Assembly (NCBI GenBank): GCA_006739055.1
Contig: AP019702.1
Coordinates: 4,861,388 to 4,925,387 of the forward strand
Source of the DNA: Allostella vacuolata
Lineage (GTDB): Bacteria > Pseudomonadota > Alphaproteobacteria > ATCC43930 > Allostellaceae
Direction: 5' to 3'
DNA: 64,000 nt
Shown: positions 45,955 to 54,929 of the stretch, one piece after another
Layout of the letters: each line of letters starts with the position of its first letter
Position numbering within the stretch: position 1 is the first letter of the stretch
Notes under the pieces: model-generated
Database searches by the model: none
Seen by the model: the letters and a program-made list of their open reading frames with translations, nothing else
What the model was told of the DNA's origin: nothing
Translations under genes and position numbers: made by a program

Positions 45955-46740
45955 ATGTCCGTCGTGCTGACCGAGGTCGATGACCGCGGCGTCGCCACCG
46001 TCCGGCTTAACCGGCCACAGGTCCACAACGCCTATGACGGCGCCGTCATCGACGGGCTGCTGGACGGGCTCGACCGGCTGGCCGACGACCGGGCGGTGCG
46101 GGTGCTGGTGCTGCGCGGCAACGGCCGGCACTTCCAGGCCGGCGCCGACCTCGCCTGGCTGCAGCAGGTGGCGGCGATGCTGCCGGAAGCCAACCGCGAC
46201 TTCTCGGTCCGCACCACCCGCGCGATGCGGGCACTCCACCTGTTTCCGCACCCGACCATCGCGCTCGTGCACGGCGCCTGCTTCGGCGGCGGCGTCGGCC
46301 TGGCCGCCGCCTGCGACGTGGTGGTCGCCAGCGCGGAGGCCCGCTTCGCCCTGACCGAGGTCAAGTTCGGCGTGGTCCCGGCGCCGATCATCCCGCAGCT
46401 GCTGAAGGCGATCGGCCTGCCGCAGCTGCGCCGCTGGGGCATCTCCGGCGAGCCGTTCGGCGCCGACCGGGCCGAGCGCATGGGCCTCGTCCACGAGGTC
46501 TGCCCGACCGGCGGGCTGGACGAGGCGGCAGCGCCCATCATCGACGCCTTCCTGCGCGCCGGCCCGGAGGCGACGGCGGCGACGAAGCGCCTGACCCTGG
46601 AAGCGGCCGGCGCGCTCATCCCCGACGCGCTGGTGGAGCGCCTGGTCGACGTCGCCGCCCACCACCGCGCCTCGCCCGAGGCGGCAGAGGGCCTGGCCAG
46701 CTTCCTGGAGAAGCGCAACCCGGCCTGGTATCGCGGCTGA
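45955..46740 (+). CDS. enoyl-CoA hydratase-related (methylglutaconyl-CoA hydratase-like)
   Basis: 261-residue crotonase closest in motif order to LiuC/AtuE-type enzymes: GRHFQAGADLAWLQ, FGGGVGLAAACDVVVA and FALTEVKFGVVPAPI. The first hydratase Glu is replaced by Gly (GGVGL), the second is kept, as in 3-methylglutaconyl/isohexenylglutaconyl-CoA hydratases. Such an enzyme makes HMG-CoA-type products for an HMG-CoA lyase, which is encoded at 42.3 kb. It is divergent from the YciI gene. Confidence 0.82.
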   Translation: MSVVLTEVDDRGVATVRLNRPQVHNAYDGAVIDGLLDGLDRLADDRAVRVLVLRGNGRHFQAGADLAWLQQVAAMLPEANRDFSVRTTRAMRALHLFPHPTIALVHGACFGGGVGLAAACDVVVASAEARFALTEVKFGVVPAPIIPQLLKAIGLPQLRRWGISGEPFGADRAERMGLVHEVCPTGGLDEAAAPIIDAFLRAGPEATAATKRLTLEAAGALIPDALVERLVDVAAHHRASPEAAEGLASFLEKRNPAWYRG

Positions 46741-46833
46741 GCCGCCGCGAGGGCGCTCTTTAGGCCGATGCTCCCATAAACGACCCGAGGGAATGTCATC
46801 CCAGGGCGATGCCGGGTCTATCCCGGGGCCTCC

Positions 46834-47601
46834 TCAGCCACGCCGGCGGCGGGCGAGGAGGGCCGCCATGGCGCGCTGCGGCTCGCCGGCCGCGTAGGCC
46901 TCGCGCTGGGCTTCGAGGCCGGCGCGATAGGCGGCGTCGAAGCCGGGCTGCGTCATCTCGCGCAGGCGGCGCTTGGTCAGGCGGTAGGCGGTGGCGGGCA
47001 TCGCCGCCAGGCGGGCCGCCTCGGCCAGCGCAGAATCGAGGACATCGGCCTGCGGCACCAGCCGGGTGAGGAGGCCCAGCGCGTGGGCGCGCTCGCCCGG
47101 GATGAGTTCGCCCGACAGGGACAGCTCGGCATTGACGCCGGCGCCGACATACTGGGCCAGGAACCACGAGCCGACGATGCTGGCGAGGCCGGCGCGCACC
47201 TCCGGCTGGCCGAAGCGCATCTCCGGGTAGCCGACGCGCAGGTCACAGGCGAGCCCGATCTGCATGCCCGCCCCCGCGGCAAGCCCGTTGAAGGCCGCGA
47301 CCGTCGGCTTGTCCATGTCGCGCACCGACTGGTAGAGGTCGCGCATCCCGGTCAGCCAGGCGGCCACCGCCGGCGCGGTCGCCAGGCCGGCCGCCTCGTC
47401 GATGTCCTGCCCGGCGCAGAAGGCGCGGTCGCCGGTGCCGGTGACGACGACCGCGGCCACCGCCGGATCGTGCCGGGCGGCGTCCATGGCGGCGACGAAG
47501 GCCCGGCGCAGCGGCGCGTTGACCGCGTTGAGCGCCTCTGGCCGGTTGAGGCGGATGATCCGGGCCGGCCCCCGGTCCTCGACGACGATCGGATCGACCA
47601 T
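46834..47601 (-). CDS. enoyl-CoA hydratase/isomerase family protein (third copy)
   Basis: 255-residue crotonase-fold protein. The catalytic positions read AAGAGMQIGLACD (Gln where the first Glu of hydratases lies) and FGQPEVRAGLASI (second Glu kept), so it may be an isomerase, a different hydratase or a hydrolase. It is convergent with the LiuC-like gene at 46.7 kb and lies just downstream of the MaoC gene on the same strand. Confidence 0.83.
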   Translation of the reverse strand: MVDPIVVEDRGPARIIRLNRPEALNAVNAPLRRAFVAAMDAARHDPAVAAVVVTGTGDRAFCAGQDIDEAAGLATAPAVAAWLTGMRDLYQSVRDMDKPTVAAFNGLAAGAGMQIGLACDLRVGYPEMRFGQPEVRAGLASIVGSWFLAQYVGAGVNAELSLSGELIPGERAHALGLLTRLVPQADVLDSALAEAARLAAMPATAYRLTKRRLREMTQPGFDAAYRAGLEAQREAYAAGEPQRAMAALLARRRRG

Positions 47602-47627
47602 CTACTGCCCCCTACTCCGGGCCGCCC

Positions 47628-48113
47628 CTACTCCGGTCCGAACGGCCGGTCCGGGTCCGCGGGGCGGCGCTTCACCATGCGCAGCGGCGTATAGACGATC
47701 GCCGTCTCGCCGCGCTGGTTGCGGATCTCGTTGCGGGTGCGCACCAGGCCGCGCGCCCCCCGGGCGGCCGGGCGGGCCTCCACCACCTCGCATTCGACAT
47801 GGACGGTGTCGCCGGCGAAGGTCGGCGCCTTCACGTCGAAATCCATGTGCAGGAAGGCCATGCCGGTGCCCTGCACGACCGACTGCATCAGCAGCCCCTC
47901 GGCCAGGCAGTAGACCAGCGCGCCCGGCGCCAGGCGGCCCGGGATGGCCGAGACCTTGGTCGCATACTCGATGTTGGTGAACAGCACCTCGGTCATGCCG
48001 GTGCAGTTCACGAAGTTGACGATGTCGGTTTCCGTCACCGTCCGGCCGATGGTCCGGAACCGGTCGCCGACCGCATAATCCTCGAAATACAGGCCGAGCC
48101 CGACGGTGCGCAT
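47628..48113 (-). CDS. MaoC-like dehydratase
   Basis: 161-residue hot-dog-fold enoyl-CoA hydratase of the MaoC family. It shows YFEDYAVGDRFRTIGRTVTE and TDIVNFVNCTGM, the pattern of the (R)-specific hydratase region, with a central GALVYCLAEGLL and DTVHVECEVVEARP. It hydrates 2-enoyl-CoA or mesaconyl-type CoA esters. It lies upstream of the third crotonase with a 26-base gap, consistent with one operon. Confidence 0.85.
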   Translation of the reverse strand: MRTVGLGLYFEDYAVGDRFRTIGRTVTETDIVNFVNCTGMTEVLFTNIEYATKVSAIPGRLAPGALVYCLAEGLLMQSVVQGTGMAFLHMDFDVKAPTFAGDTVHVECEVVEARPAARGARGLVRTRNEIRNQRGETAIVYTPLRMVKRRPADPDRPFGPE

Positions 48114-48127
48114 GGGCGGGTCCTCCT

Positions 48128-48493
48128 TCAGGCGTCCGGCTCGAACTGCTTGGCGGTGATCTGCCAGCGGCCGTCGAGCCTGGCGAAGGTCAGGTAGTCG
48201 ACGAACACCGCCTGGCCCATGCGCACGCGCACCTTGGCGACGGCCGAGCGGTCGGAGGCCAGGTCGACCGACAGGATCGCCTCCTCGCGCGGGGCGCCCG
48301 ACGCCTTGGCCGAGACCCGGCCCGCGGTCAGGGCGCGGTATTCGGCGATCGGCCAGCACACCGGCTTGCCCTCGCGCCAGCCATGGAGCTGCGCGGTCGG
48401 GTGGAACACCTGGTCGAAGGTCGCCAGGTCGCCGTCATACATCGTGTCGAGGTAGAGCTGGATGGCGGCTTCGAGGTCGCTGAGCCGGGACAT
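48128..48493 (-). CDS. NTF2-like (lumazine-binding/SnoaL-like) protein
   Basis: 121-residue cone-shaped alpha-plus-beta-barrel protein: [31 protein letters not shown], and a C-terminal strand FVDYLTFARLDGRWQITAKQF. Members bind small ligands or act as small hydrolases or isomerases. It overlaps the ArsR gene start region (59 bases, different frame) and precedes the MaoC gene by 14 bases. Role in the cluster unknown. Confidence 0.8.
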   Translation of the reverse strand: MSRLSDLEAAIQLYLDTMYDGDLATFDQVFHPTAQLHGWREGKPVCWPIAEYRALTAGRVSAKASGAPREEAILSVDLASDRSAVAKVRVRMGQAVFVDYLTFARLDGRWQITAKQFEPDA

Positions 48494-49217
48494 GCGATGG
48501 GGTCTCCTGGGAAGGGTCGGCCGGCGAGGATGCCGCCTGCGGCCCGAAGGTGGCAAGGAACTGCGCCCGGCCGGAGGCCGAGAACGCCACCAGGCGGCTG
48601 TCGGGCACGCGCCGGGCCCAGCCGAGATGGAAGAGCTGGCTCAGCAGGGCCGCCCCCAGCGCGCCCGCCAGGTGGCTGCGGCGCACGCTCCAGTCGAGGC
48701 AGGCGCGGCACACCGGCCGGCGCGAGCGCGACAGCGACGGCATGTCGATGCCGAAGCCGGCGAGGAAGGCAGCGCCGGCCGCGGTCAGCCGGATCGCGTC
48801 CTCGCTGCGGGTGACCGCGCCGCGGGCCACCAGCCCGTCGAGCAGGGCGACGCCCAGGTCGCCCGCCAGGTGGTCGTAGCAGACCCGCGCCTCGCGCAGC
48901 GCCGGCTCGGCCGGGCCGGTCCGGGTGCGGCGATGGCCGGTGCGGGCGGCCAGGCCCATCAGCCCCTCCAGCACCCGGGCGACGTCGTCGCCCGACAGGG
49001 AATAGTAGGAATGGCGGCCCTGGCGGCGGACCTCGACCAGGCCGCCGGCGGCGAGCTTGGCCAGGTGCGAGCTGGCGGTCTGCGCGGTGACGCCCGCCTC
49101 CCGCGCCAGCTCGCCCGCGGTCAGCGCCACCCCGCCGATCAGCGCCGTCACCATGTTGGCGCGCGCCGGGTCGCCCAGCAGGGCGGCCACCACGGCGATG
49201 TCGGGTCCGGTCTTCAT
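48435..49217 (-). CDS. ArsR-family winged-helix regulator
   Basis: 260-residue repressor, longer than a typical ArsR. The first ~90 residues are the DNA-binding domain ([20 protein letters not shown] with [20 protein letters not shown]), then a longer C-terminal effector region with a [20 protein letters not shown] stretch containing a Cys pair. Its last ~20 residues read into the NTF2-like gene in another frame. It likely regulates the catabolic genes downstream on the same strand and the divergent NIPSNAP/ABM pair. Confidence 0.82.
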   Translation of the reverse strand: MKTGPDIAVVAALLGDPARANMVTALIGGVALTAGELAREAGVTAQTASSHLAKLAAGGLVEVRRQGRHSYYSLSGDDVARVLEGLMGLAARTGHRRTRTGPAEPALREARVCYDHLAGDLGVALLDGLVARGAVTRSEDAIRLTAAGAAFLAGFGIDMPSLSRSRRPVCRACLDWSVRRSHLAGALGAALLSQLFHLGWARRVPDSRLVAFSASGRAQFLATFGPQAASSPADPSQETPSHVPAQRPRSRHPALPRHDV

Positions 49218-49294
49218 GGTTCGACCATAGTCGAAGCATCGCCGTCATTCCACCGGCTAGTGTCCGGCACCGCCCCCGACCGGAGCACGCCCAC

Positions 49295-49609
49295 ATGGCC
49301 GTCACCTGCTGCATCCGCTACGTCATCGACCCGTTCCAGCGCGACGCCTTCGCCGACTATGCCCGCAACTGGCTGGCCATCATCCCGGCCTGCGGCGGCG
49401 ACCTGCTGGGCTACTTCCTGCCCCACGAGGGCACCAACAATGTCGCGCTTGCCCTCATCTCGTTCGACAGCCTGGCCGCCTACGAGGCCTATCGCACCCG
49501 CCTCCGGCAGGACGAGGCCGGCGCGGCCAACTTCGCCACGGCGCAGCGCCTGCGCTTCATCCTGTCGGAGGAGCGAACCTTCCTGGAGCCGGTGGAGGCG
49601 CGCCCATGA
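49295..49609 (+). CDS. NIPSNAP-family protein
   Basis: 104-residue protein of the NIPSNAP family, a small dimeric ferredoxin-like fold. It has [33 protein letters not shown]-like spacing ([20 protein letters not shown]), and [14 protein letters not shown]. No enzyme activity is established. It overlaps the next gene by four bases and is divergent from the ArsR repressor. Confidence 0.8.
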   Translation: MAVTCCIRYVIDPFQRDAFADYARNWLAIIPACGGDLLGYFLPHEGTNNVALALISFDSLAAYEAYRTRLRQDEAGAANFATAQRLRFILSEERTFLEPVEARP

Positions 49610-49950
49610 TCGCCGTCCTGTTCGAGGTCGTGCCGAAGCCGGGGCTGCGGCAGGCCTATCTCGACATCGCCCAGCAGTTGCGGCCGCTGCTGGACGGCAT
49701 CGACGGGTTCGTCTCGATCGAGCGCTTCCAGAGCCTGTCGCAGCCGGACAAGATCCTGTCCCTGTCCTTCTTCCGCGACGAGGCGGCGGTCGCCGAATGG
49801 CGGCGGCTCGACGCCCACCGCACCGCCCAGGCGGCCGGCCGCGGCCATGTCTTCGCCGACTACCGCCTGCGGGTGGCGGCCGTCCTGCGCGACTACGGGA
49901 TGACGCAACGCGAGGAGGCTCCGGCCGACGCCCGGGCACAGCACGGCTAG
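49606..49950 (+). CDS. antibiotic biosynthesis monooxygenase (ABM) family protein
   Basis: 114-residue protein with the ABM dimeric alpha-beta-barrel fold: [20 protein letters not shown] at the start, the central [20 protein letters not shown] and [14 protein letters not shown]. Despite the name, most members are not known to make antibiotics. The start is four bases inside the NIPSNAP gene. The two probably form a regulon with the ArsR gene. Confidence 0.8.
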   Translation: MIAVLFEVVPKPGLRQAYLDIAQQLRPLLDGIDGFVSIERFQSLSQPDKILSLSFFRDEAAVAEWRRLDAHRTAQAAGRGHVFADYRLRVAAVLRDYGMTQREEAPADARAQHG

Positions 49951-50070
49951 GACTGTTTCCTACGGAGATCCAATCTGTCGACAAAGGGACGGATTATCCC
50001 GCGACGGGGTGCGCGGTATCTCTTGGCCATCGAACGGGGCGCACCGCCCCACCAGCCAAGGAGAGCCATC

Positions 50071-50337
50071 ATGACCAGCCTGCGCACCCTGACCGCCGCC
50101 GCCCTCGTCGCCGTCGCCACCCTCGCCGCGCCGCTGGCCGCGGCCGGCCTCGACGACGGCAAGTTCGGCCGCAACCTCGACGACGGCAAGTACGGGCAGA
50201 GCCTCGACGAGGGCAAGCTCGGCCGCAACGCCGACGAAGGGAAGCTCGGCGCCAACAGCGACGATGGCAAGTACGGCCGCAACATCGACGAGGGCAAGCT
50301 CGGCGCCAATGCCGACGAAGGCCGCCTCGGCCGCTGA
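50071..50337 (+). CDS. secreted nonapeptide-repeat protein
   Basis: 88-residue protein. Residues 1-25 are a signal peptide (hydrophobic run AALVAVATLAAPLAAAG). The mature part is seven nearly perfect nine-residue repeats of consensus (L/A)D(D/E)GK(F/Y/L)G(R/A)N, in residues 27-88, ending GRLGR. The DNA repeat is 27 bp. A good ribosome binding site (AAGGAGAG) precedes ATG 50071. I know no family for it. The repeats suggest ligand or metal binding or a surface role; this is conjecture. Confidence 0.75.
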   Translation: MTSLRTLTAAALVAVATLAAPLAAAGLDDGKFGRNLDDGKYGQSLDEGKLGRNADEGKLGANSDDGKYGRNIDEGKLGANADEGRLGR

Positions 50338-50375
50338 CCGCTCCGTAGCGAACCCCCTACGCGTTGGAGGCTCCG

Positions 50376-50801
50376 ATGACTGACAACCGCTCCGCCGATC
50401 TTGCCGCCACCCTGCTCCGCGTCAGCCTGGGCGCGCTCCTGCTCGCCCATGCCGGCCTCAAGGTCTTCGTCTTCTCGGTCCCCGGGACCGTGCAGTTCTT
50501 CCAGTCGATCGGGTATCCGGGCCAGCTCGCCTACCTGGTGATCCTGGCCGAGGCCGCGGGCGGGCTCGCCCTGGTGCTCGGCCTGTGGAGCCGCTGGGTC
50601 TCGCTCGCCCTGGTGCCGGTCCTGGTGGGTGCCACGCTGCAGCATGCCGGCAACGGCTGGCTCTTCTCCGCCCCCGGCGGCGGGTGGGAGTTCCCGGCCT
50701 TCTGGACGGTGGCGCTGCTGGTCCAGTCGCTGCTCGGCGACGGCGCCTATTCCGTCCGCTCCGTCCTGGCCGGCAGCCCGGCCCGTCCGCTGACGGCCTG
50801 A
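50376..50801 (+). CDS. DoxX-family membrane protein
   Basis: 141-residue inner-membrane protein with four hydrophobic segments and the DoxX-family pattern ATLLRVSLGALLLAHAGLK, FFQSIGYPGQLAYLVILAE, LGLWSRWVSLALVPVLVGAT. Such proteins are often induced with thiol or oxidant stress or found beside secreted small proteins. A TTGGAGG site lies five bases upstream of ATG 50376. It follows the repeat-protein gene by 38 bases and may share its transcript. Confidence 0.85.
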   Translation: MTDNRSADLAATLLRVSLGALLLAHAGLKVFVFSVPGTVQFFQSIGYPGQLAYLVILAEAAGGLALVLGLWSRWVSLALVPVLVGATLQHAGNGWLFSAPGGGWEFPAFWTVALLVQSLLGDGAYSVRSVLAGSPARPLTA

Positions 50802-50818
50802 CATCGGCCCGCGCGCAG

Positions 50819-50850
50819 GAAGGCGGCCGCCCCTCGGGTCGGCCGCCTTC
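50819..50850. terminator. bidirectional hairpin between the DoxX and WD40 genes
   Basis: Eleven-bp stem GAAGGCGGCCG/CGGCCGCCTTC around a ten-base loop, between two convergent stops. Placed as a shared terminator; no long T-run. Confidence 0.65.
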
Positions 50851-50856
50851 GCCTGT

Positions 50857-51897
50857 TCAAGCCTCGGAAAAGTCGAACAGCGCCGCCCCGCCGCCGTCGC
50901 CGCCCGCGAGAAGCTGGTCGCCCGACGGCGACCAGGCGAGTGCGGCCAGGGGGCCGGTGCCGACCGGCTCCAGCACCGTCGTCCGCACATGGCCCGGCCG
51001 GCCCAGGCGCACGGTGCCGTCCTCGTAGCCGGCGGCGACGATCGGCACCTTGGGGTGGAAGGCGACCGCCGTCACCAGCGCCCCGTCGCCCGGGCAGATC
51101 TCCGACGGCGGCCGGCCCATCGGCCCCTTGCCGGAGAAGTCCCAGCAGGTCACCACCTCGGCGCCGCTGTTGGCGAGCCAGCGCGAATCCTGCGACCAGG
51201 TGAGCGACTTGGCCTTGGTCGCCAGCCCGGCCATGCGCATCTCGGCCGAATCGGCGACCCGCCAGCCATGCAGCTCGTTCTCCTGCATCGCGGTCATCAG
51301 GTACTTGCCGTTGGGTGACCAGGAGAGCGCGACGTGCGAGCCCTTCCAGGTCAGCCGGGTCGGGCTCTGCTGCTTGGAGGCGAGCCACCACAGGCTGACC
51401 CCGTTGTAGTGGGCGACGGCGAGCCGCTTGCCGGCCGGGTTGAGGGCGAGCCCGGCGACGGTCGAGGGGTGGCCTTCCCAGCGCCCCTGGACGATGCCGG
51501 CCGGATCGAGGCCGATCGCCGCCTTGCCGGCCGCGGCCATGATCGTCCGGGACGGGGCATGGACCGCCAGGTGGCTGATCCAGCGCCGCGGCTCATGGAA
51601 GATCTGGCGCGCGGCACCGGCCGCCGTCAGCACCACCCGCCCGTCGTCGCCGCCCGAGACGAAGCCGCCGCCCGGTGCGGCGGCCAGCGCCAGCACCGCG
51701 CCCTGGTGGGCCTCGACGATTTCCGGCGGGGCGTCGTCGGCGAACACGACCTGGCGCACGGTGCCGTCGCCCAGTGCGAAGGCGCCGCTGCGACCGTCCA
51801 GCGCCGCCGCCACCGCGGTCACCGCGGCCGGCAGCGTCCAGCGGCGGACGCGGCGGCGGATCTGCCCGGCGGCTGCCGCCTCAGGTGCGGCAGGCAT
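50857..51897 (-). CDS. WD40-repeat protein
   Basis: 346-residue beta-propeller with at least six WD40-like blades, each showing GxxD/GHxxV.L...P-x-G..LA type cores (for example [20 protein letters not shown] and [14 protein letters not shown]-like [12 protein letters not shown]). No enzymatic domain and no signal peptide are seen, so it is a cytoplasmic scaffold or sensor. It overlaps the 3' end of the CobW-type GTPase gene by 17 bases, so they are probably one unit. Partner unknown. Confidence 0.8.
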   Translation of the reverse strand: MPAAPEAAAAGQIRRRVRRWTLPAAVTAVAAALDGRSGAFALGDGTVRQVVFADDAPPEIVEAHQGAVLALAAAPGGGFVSGGDDGRVVLTAAGAARQIFHEPRRWISHLAVHAPSRTIMAAAGKAAIGLDPAGIVQGRWEGHPSTVAGLALNPAGKRLAVAHYNGVSLWWLASKQQSPTRLTWKGSHVALSWSPNGKYLMTAMQENELHGWRVADSAEMRMAGLATKAKSLTWSQDSRWLANSGAEVVTCWDFSGKGPMGRPPSEICPGDGALVTAVAFHPKVPIVAAGYEDGTVRLGRPGHVRTTVLEPVGTGPLAALAWSPSGDQLLAGGDGGGAALFDFSEA

Positions 51898-52936
51898 CGA
51901 ACCCGGCTTCCAGCTGCGCCACGTCCAGCTCCTTGCCGATGAAGACGAGCCGGCTCCAGCGCCGCTCGCCGTCCTTCCATGGCCGCTGGAAGGCGCCTTC
52001 CTTGATCATGTGCACGGCCTGCAGGACGAAGCGCCGGTCATGGCCCTTCAGGTCGATGATGCCCTTGGCGCGCAGGATGCTGGGCCCCTGCTCGGCCAGG
52101 ACCTTGGAGATCCACTGGTCGAAGCGGCGCTCGTCGAGCGGCCGGTCGGACTGCAGGCAGAGGCTGCCCATGTCCTCGTCGTGGTAGTGCTTGCGATGGC
52201 CGTGGCCATGCCCGTGCCCGTGGTCATGGCCGTGCCCGTGATGGTCATGGTCATGATCGTGGCCATGGTGGTCGTGGCCATGGTCCTGGTCTTCCGGGTC
52301 CAGGAAGTGCGGCTCGATCGACAGGATGCGCTCGAGGTCGAACGCGCCGCGGTCGAGCACCCGGTCGAGCGGGATCTCGCAGCGCTCGGTGTGGTGGATG
52401 GTGCCGAGCGGGTTGATCTGCCGGATCCGCGCCTCCACCGCCACCAGCTCGTCGGCGGAGACGAGGTCGGTCTTGTTGAGCAGGATGACGTCGGCGAAGG
52501 CGATCTGGTCCTCCGCCTCCTCGGTGTCCTCCAGCCGCTGCAGCACGTGGCGGGCGTCGACCACCGTCACCACCGCATCGAGCCGGGTCTTGCGGCGCAC
52601 GTCCTCGTCGACGAAGAAGGTCTGGGCGACCGGGGCGGGGGCGGCCAGGCCGGTCGTCTCGATGATGATGGCGTCGAACTTGTCGCTGCGCTTCATCAGC
52701 CCGTCGATGATGCGGATCAGGTCGCCGCGCACGGTGCAGCAGATGCAGCCGTTGTTCATCTCGAACACTTCCTCGTCGGCATCCACCACGAGGTCGTTGT
52801 CGATGCCGATCTCGCCGAACTCGTTGACGATGACGGCGTACTTCTTGCCGTGCTGCTCGGTCAGGATGCGGTTCAGCAGCGTGGTCTTGCCGGCGCCGAG
52901 ATAGCCGGTCAGGACGGTGACGGGAGTCGCCGACAT
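51881..52936 (-). CDS. CobW/YjiA-type zinc-chaperone GTPase with His-rich loop
   Basis: 351-residue G3E GTPase of the COG0523 family. Walker [12 protein letters not shown] is at 11-21, the CxCC metal site GCICC at 63-67, and NKTD at 154-157. Residues 219-252 are a His-Asp-Gly run that is very rich in histidine, followed by the CobW C-terminal domain. Proteins of this shape deliver zinc or another metal to target enzymes under metal limitation. It is encoded with the WD40 protein and divergent from nothing close; the LysR gene follows at its 5' side. Confidence 0.92.
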   Translation of the reverse strand: MSATPVTVLTGYLGAGKTTLLNRILTEQHGKKYAVIVNEFGEIGIDNDLVVDADEEVFEMNNGCICCTVRGDLIRIIDGLMKRSDKFDAIIIETTGLAAPAPVAQTFFVDEDVRRKTRLDAVVTVVDARHVLQRLEDTEEAEDQIAFADVILLNKTDLVSADELVAVEARIRQINPLGTIHHTERCEIPLDRVLDRGAFDLERILSIEPHFLDPEDQDHGHDHHGHDHDHDHHGHGHDHGHGHGHGHRKHYHDEDMGSLCLQSDRPLDERRFDQWISKVLAEQGPSILRAKGIIDLKGHDRRFVLQAVHMIKEGAFQRPWKDGERRWSRLVFIGKELDVAQLEAGFDACRT

Positions 52937-53012
52937 GGAATGCTCCGTTCGGGTGGGCGATGGCGGATCGCCAGAGAATTGGGGTGGCGTTACAGATAGG
53001 CAGCCGGACCCG

Positions 53013-53906
53013 TCAAGATAATGCCGCGCGGGCCGCGAATGCCGCCTCCAGATGGTCGGCCAGCAGGACCGCCGCCCGGTCGTCCGCCTCGCCGCCCGGC
53101 CGCGGCGGCGCGCGGTGCAGCCGCACGTCGGCATCCGGGAGGGCGGGCAGGCCTTCGGCCGCGGCCGGGCGGCGCAGGCGCGTCGGGAAGGTGCCGGCCT
53201 TGACCACGGTCACCGCCAGCCCTTCGGCCGCGATCGCCTCGACCGCGGCCTGCCCGTGGGCGACATACGCAAGCCGCCACGGCCGCCCCGCGCCGTCGAG
53301 CGCCGCCGTCGCCCATCGACGGAAAAGACAGCCGGTCGGGTAGAGGGCGAGCGGCAGCGGCTGGCCCACCGGCGCACGCCAGCCGGGTGCCGCCGCCCAC
53401 AGGATCCGCTCGCGGGCGACGAGCGTGCCGCCGCCCTCGCCGGCCGGATGCATGGCGATCACCAGGTCGAAGTCGCGGCCGAGCCGGTCCGGCATGCGCG
53501 CCGTCAGGCCCGTCTCCATCTCGACCGCGACGCGCGGATAGGCCCGGGCGAAGCCGGCCAGCATCGCCGGCAGCAGCAGGCTGCCATAGTCGTCCATGAC
53601 GCCGAGCCGGACGCGGCCCGCCGCGCCATGGTCCCGGACCCGGCCGATCGCCTCCGCCTCCAGCCGCAGCATCCGCCGGGCATGGCCGACCAGTGCCTCG
53701 CCGGCCGGGGTCGGCGTCACCGCCGCTCCGCCGCGGTCGAGCAGCGTCGTGCCGAGCCGGGCTTCCAGCCGGGCGATCTGCATGCTGACCGCCGACTGGG
53801 TGCGGTGCAGGGCCGCCGCGGCGCGGGTGAAGGAGCCATGGTCGGCGACCGCCACCAGGGCGCGCAGCAGGTCCAGTTCCAGCCCGACGCTCATGCGCAT
53901 CACCAT
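53013..53906 (-). CDS. LysR-family regulator divergent from a DMT transporter
   Basis: 297-residue LysR regulator with the helix-turn-helix [20 protein letters not shown] and a co-inducer-binding domain. ATG 53906 is used; ATG 53900 and 53894 are possible. It is divergent from the DMT transporter at 53989, the common layout for a LysR gene and its target, so it likely controls that exporter in response to its substrate, which is unknown. Confidence 0.88.
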   Translation of the reverse strand: MVMRMSVGLELDLLRALVAVADHGSFTRAAAALHRTQSAVSMQIARLEARLGTTLLDRGGAAVTPTPAGEALVGHARRMLRLEAEAIGRVRDHGAAGRVRLGVMDDYGSLLLPAMLAGFARAYPRVAVEMETGLTARMPDRLGRDFDLVIAMHPAGEGGGTLVARERILWAAAPGWRAPVGQPLPLALYPTGCLFRRWATAALDGAGRPWRLAYVAHGQAAVEAIAAEGLAVTVVKAGTFPTRLRRPAAAEGLPALPDADVRLHRAPPRPGGEADDRAAVLLADHLEAAFAARAALS

Positions 53907-53988
53907 ACGTGATTCCGGGGATAATGCTTATGCGTTTCCCTGATGCCTTTCCCTCCGCTACGCCAGGCCGGCATCAAGGAGTACGGGA

Positions 53989-54870
53989 ATGGGCAAGGGG
54001 CTGGGCGTTGCGGCGGCACTTCTGTCGAGCGCCCTGGGCGGCACCGCGGTCGGCGCGACGCGGCAGCTGGCGGGCAGCGTCGATCCGCTGACGCTCGGCT
54101 GCCTGCGCTTTGCCATCGGCGCGGCGATCCTGCTGCCGATGGCCCTGCGGTCCGGCCAGGCGTGGCCGGCAGGCCGCGACCGCTGGCCGGTGATCACGCT
54201 CGGCATGCTGTTCTTCGGCCTGTTCCCGGTCCTCTTCAACGCGGCCCTGGCCCTGACCAGTGCCGCCCGCGGCGCGCTCGCGCTGTCGACCCTGCCGCTG
54301 CTGACGATGGCGGCGGCGGCCCTGCTGGGGGTCGAGCGGCTGGCCGCCCGCAAGTGCTTCGGGGTCGGGATCGCGATGGCGGGCGTCGCCGCGGCGCTGG
54401 CGGCCGACCTGTCGGCGGCCCCCGCCGGCGCCTGGCGGGGCGACCTCCTGATGGCGGCGGCCGCGCTGTGCATGGCGCTCTACAATGTCTGGTCGCGTCC
54501 CTTCATCCGGCGCAGCGCGGTCCTGCCCTATGCCGCCACCGGCATGGCGGCGGGGGCGCTGCTGCTCCTGCCGCTCTCGGTCCTGGGCGGGGCGCCGGCT
54601 CGCCTGGCCGCGCTGTCGGCGACCGACGGGCTGGCCGTGGCCTATCTCGGCGTCGTCTGCGGCGCCCTGGTCTTCTGGCTGTGGGCCGAGGCGCTGGCCC
54701 GCACGACGCCGACCCGGGTTGCGGTCACCGTCTGCGTCAACCCGGTGAGCGCCGCCCTGTTCGGGCTGGTGCTGCTGGACGAGCCGGTCGGCCCGGCGCT
54801 CGCGGCCGGCCTGGCCGCGGTCGCAGCCGGCATCGCGCTCGCCGGGACCGGCGGCGACCGGGCCCGATAG
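53989..54870 (+). CDS. EamA/DMT-superfamily transporter (first copy)
   Basis: 293-residue membrane protein with two EamA domains and about ten hydrophobic helices; the start is at the divergent LysR gene. It likely exports or imports an amino acid or metabolite. A paralogue follows in the same direction 60 bases downstream, and the two may form a heterodimer or act alone. Confidence 0.86.
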   Translation: MGKGLGVAAALLSSALGGTAVGATRQLAGSVDPLTLGCLRFAIGAAILLPMALRSGQAWPAGRDRWPVITLGMLFFGLFPVLFNAALALTSAARGALALSTLPLLTMAAAALLGVERLAARKCFGVGIAMAGVAAALAADLSAAPAGAWRGDLLMAAAALCMALYNVWSRPFIRRSAVLPYAATGMAAGALLLLPLSVLGGAPARLAALSATDGLAVAYLGVVCGALVFWLWAEALARTTPTRVAVTVCVNPVSAALFGLVLLDEPVGPALAAGLAAVAAGIALAGTGGDRAR

Positions 54871-54929
54871 CGCTCTCCCGCCGTCACGCTTGCCGCGGGC
54901 CGGCCGGGCGCCTAGCTTCGGCCGGCCCC

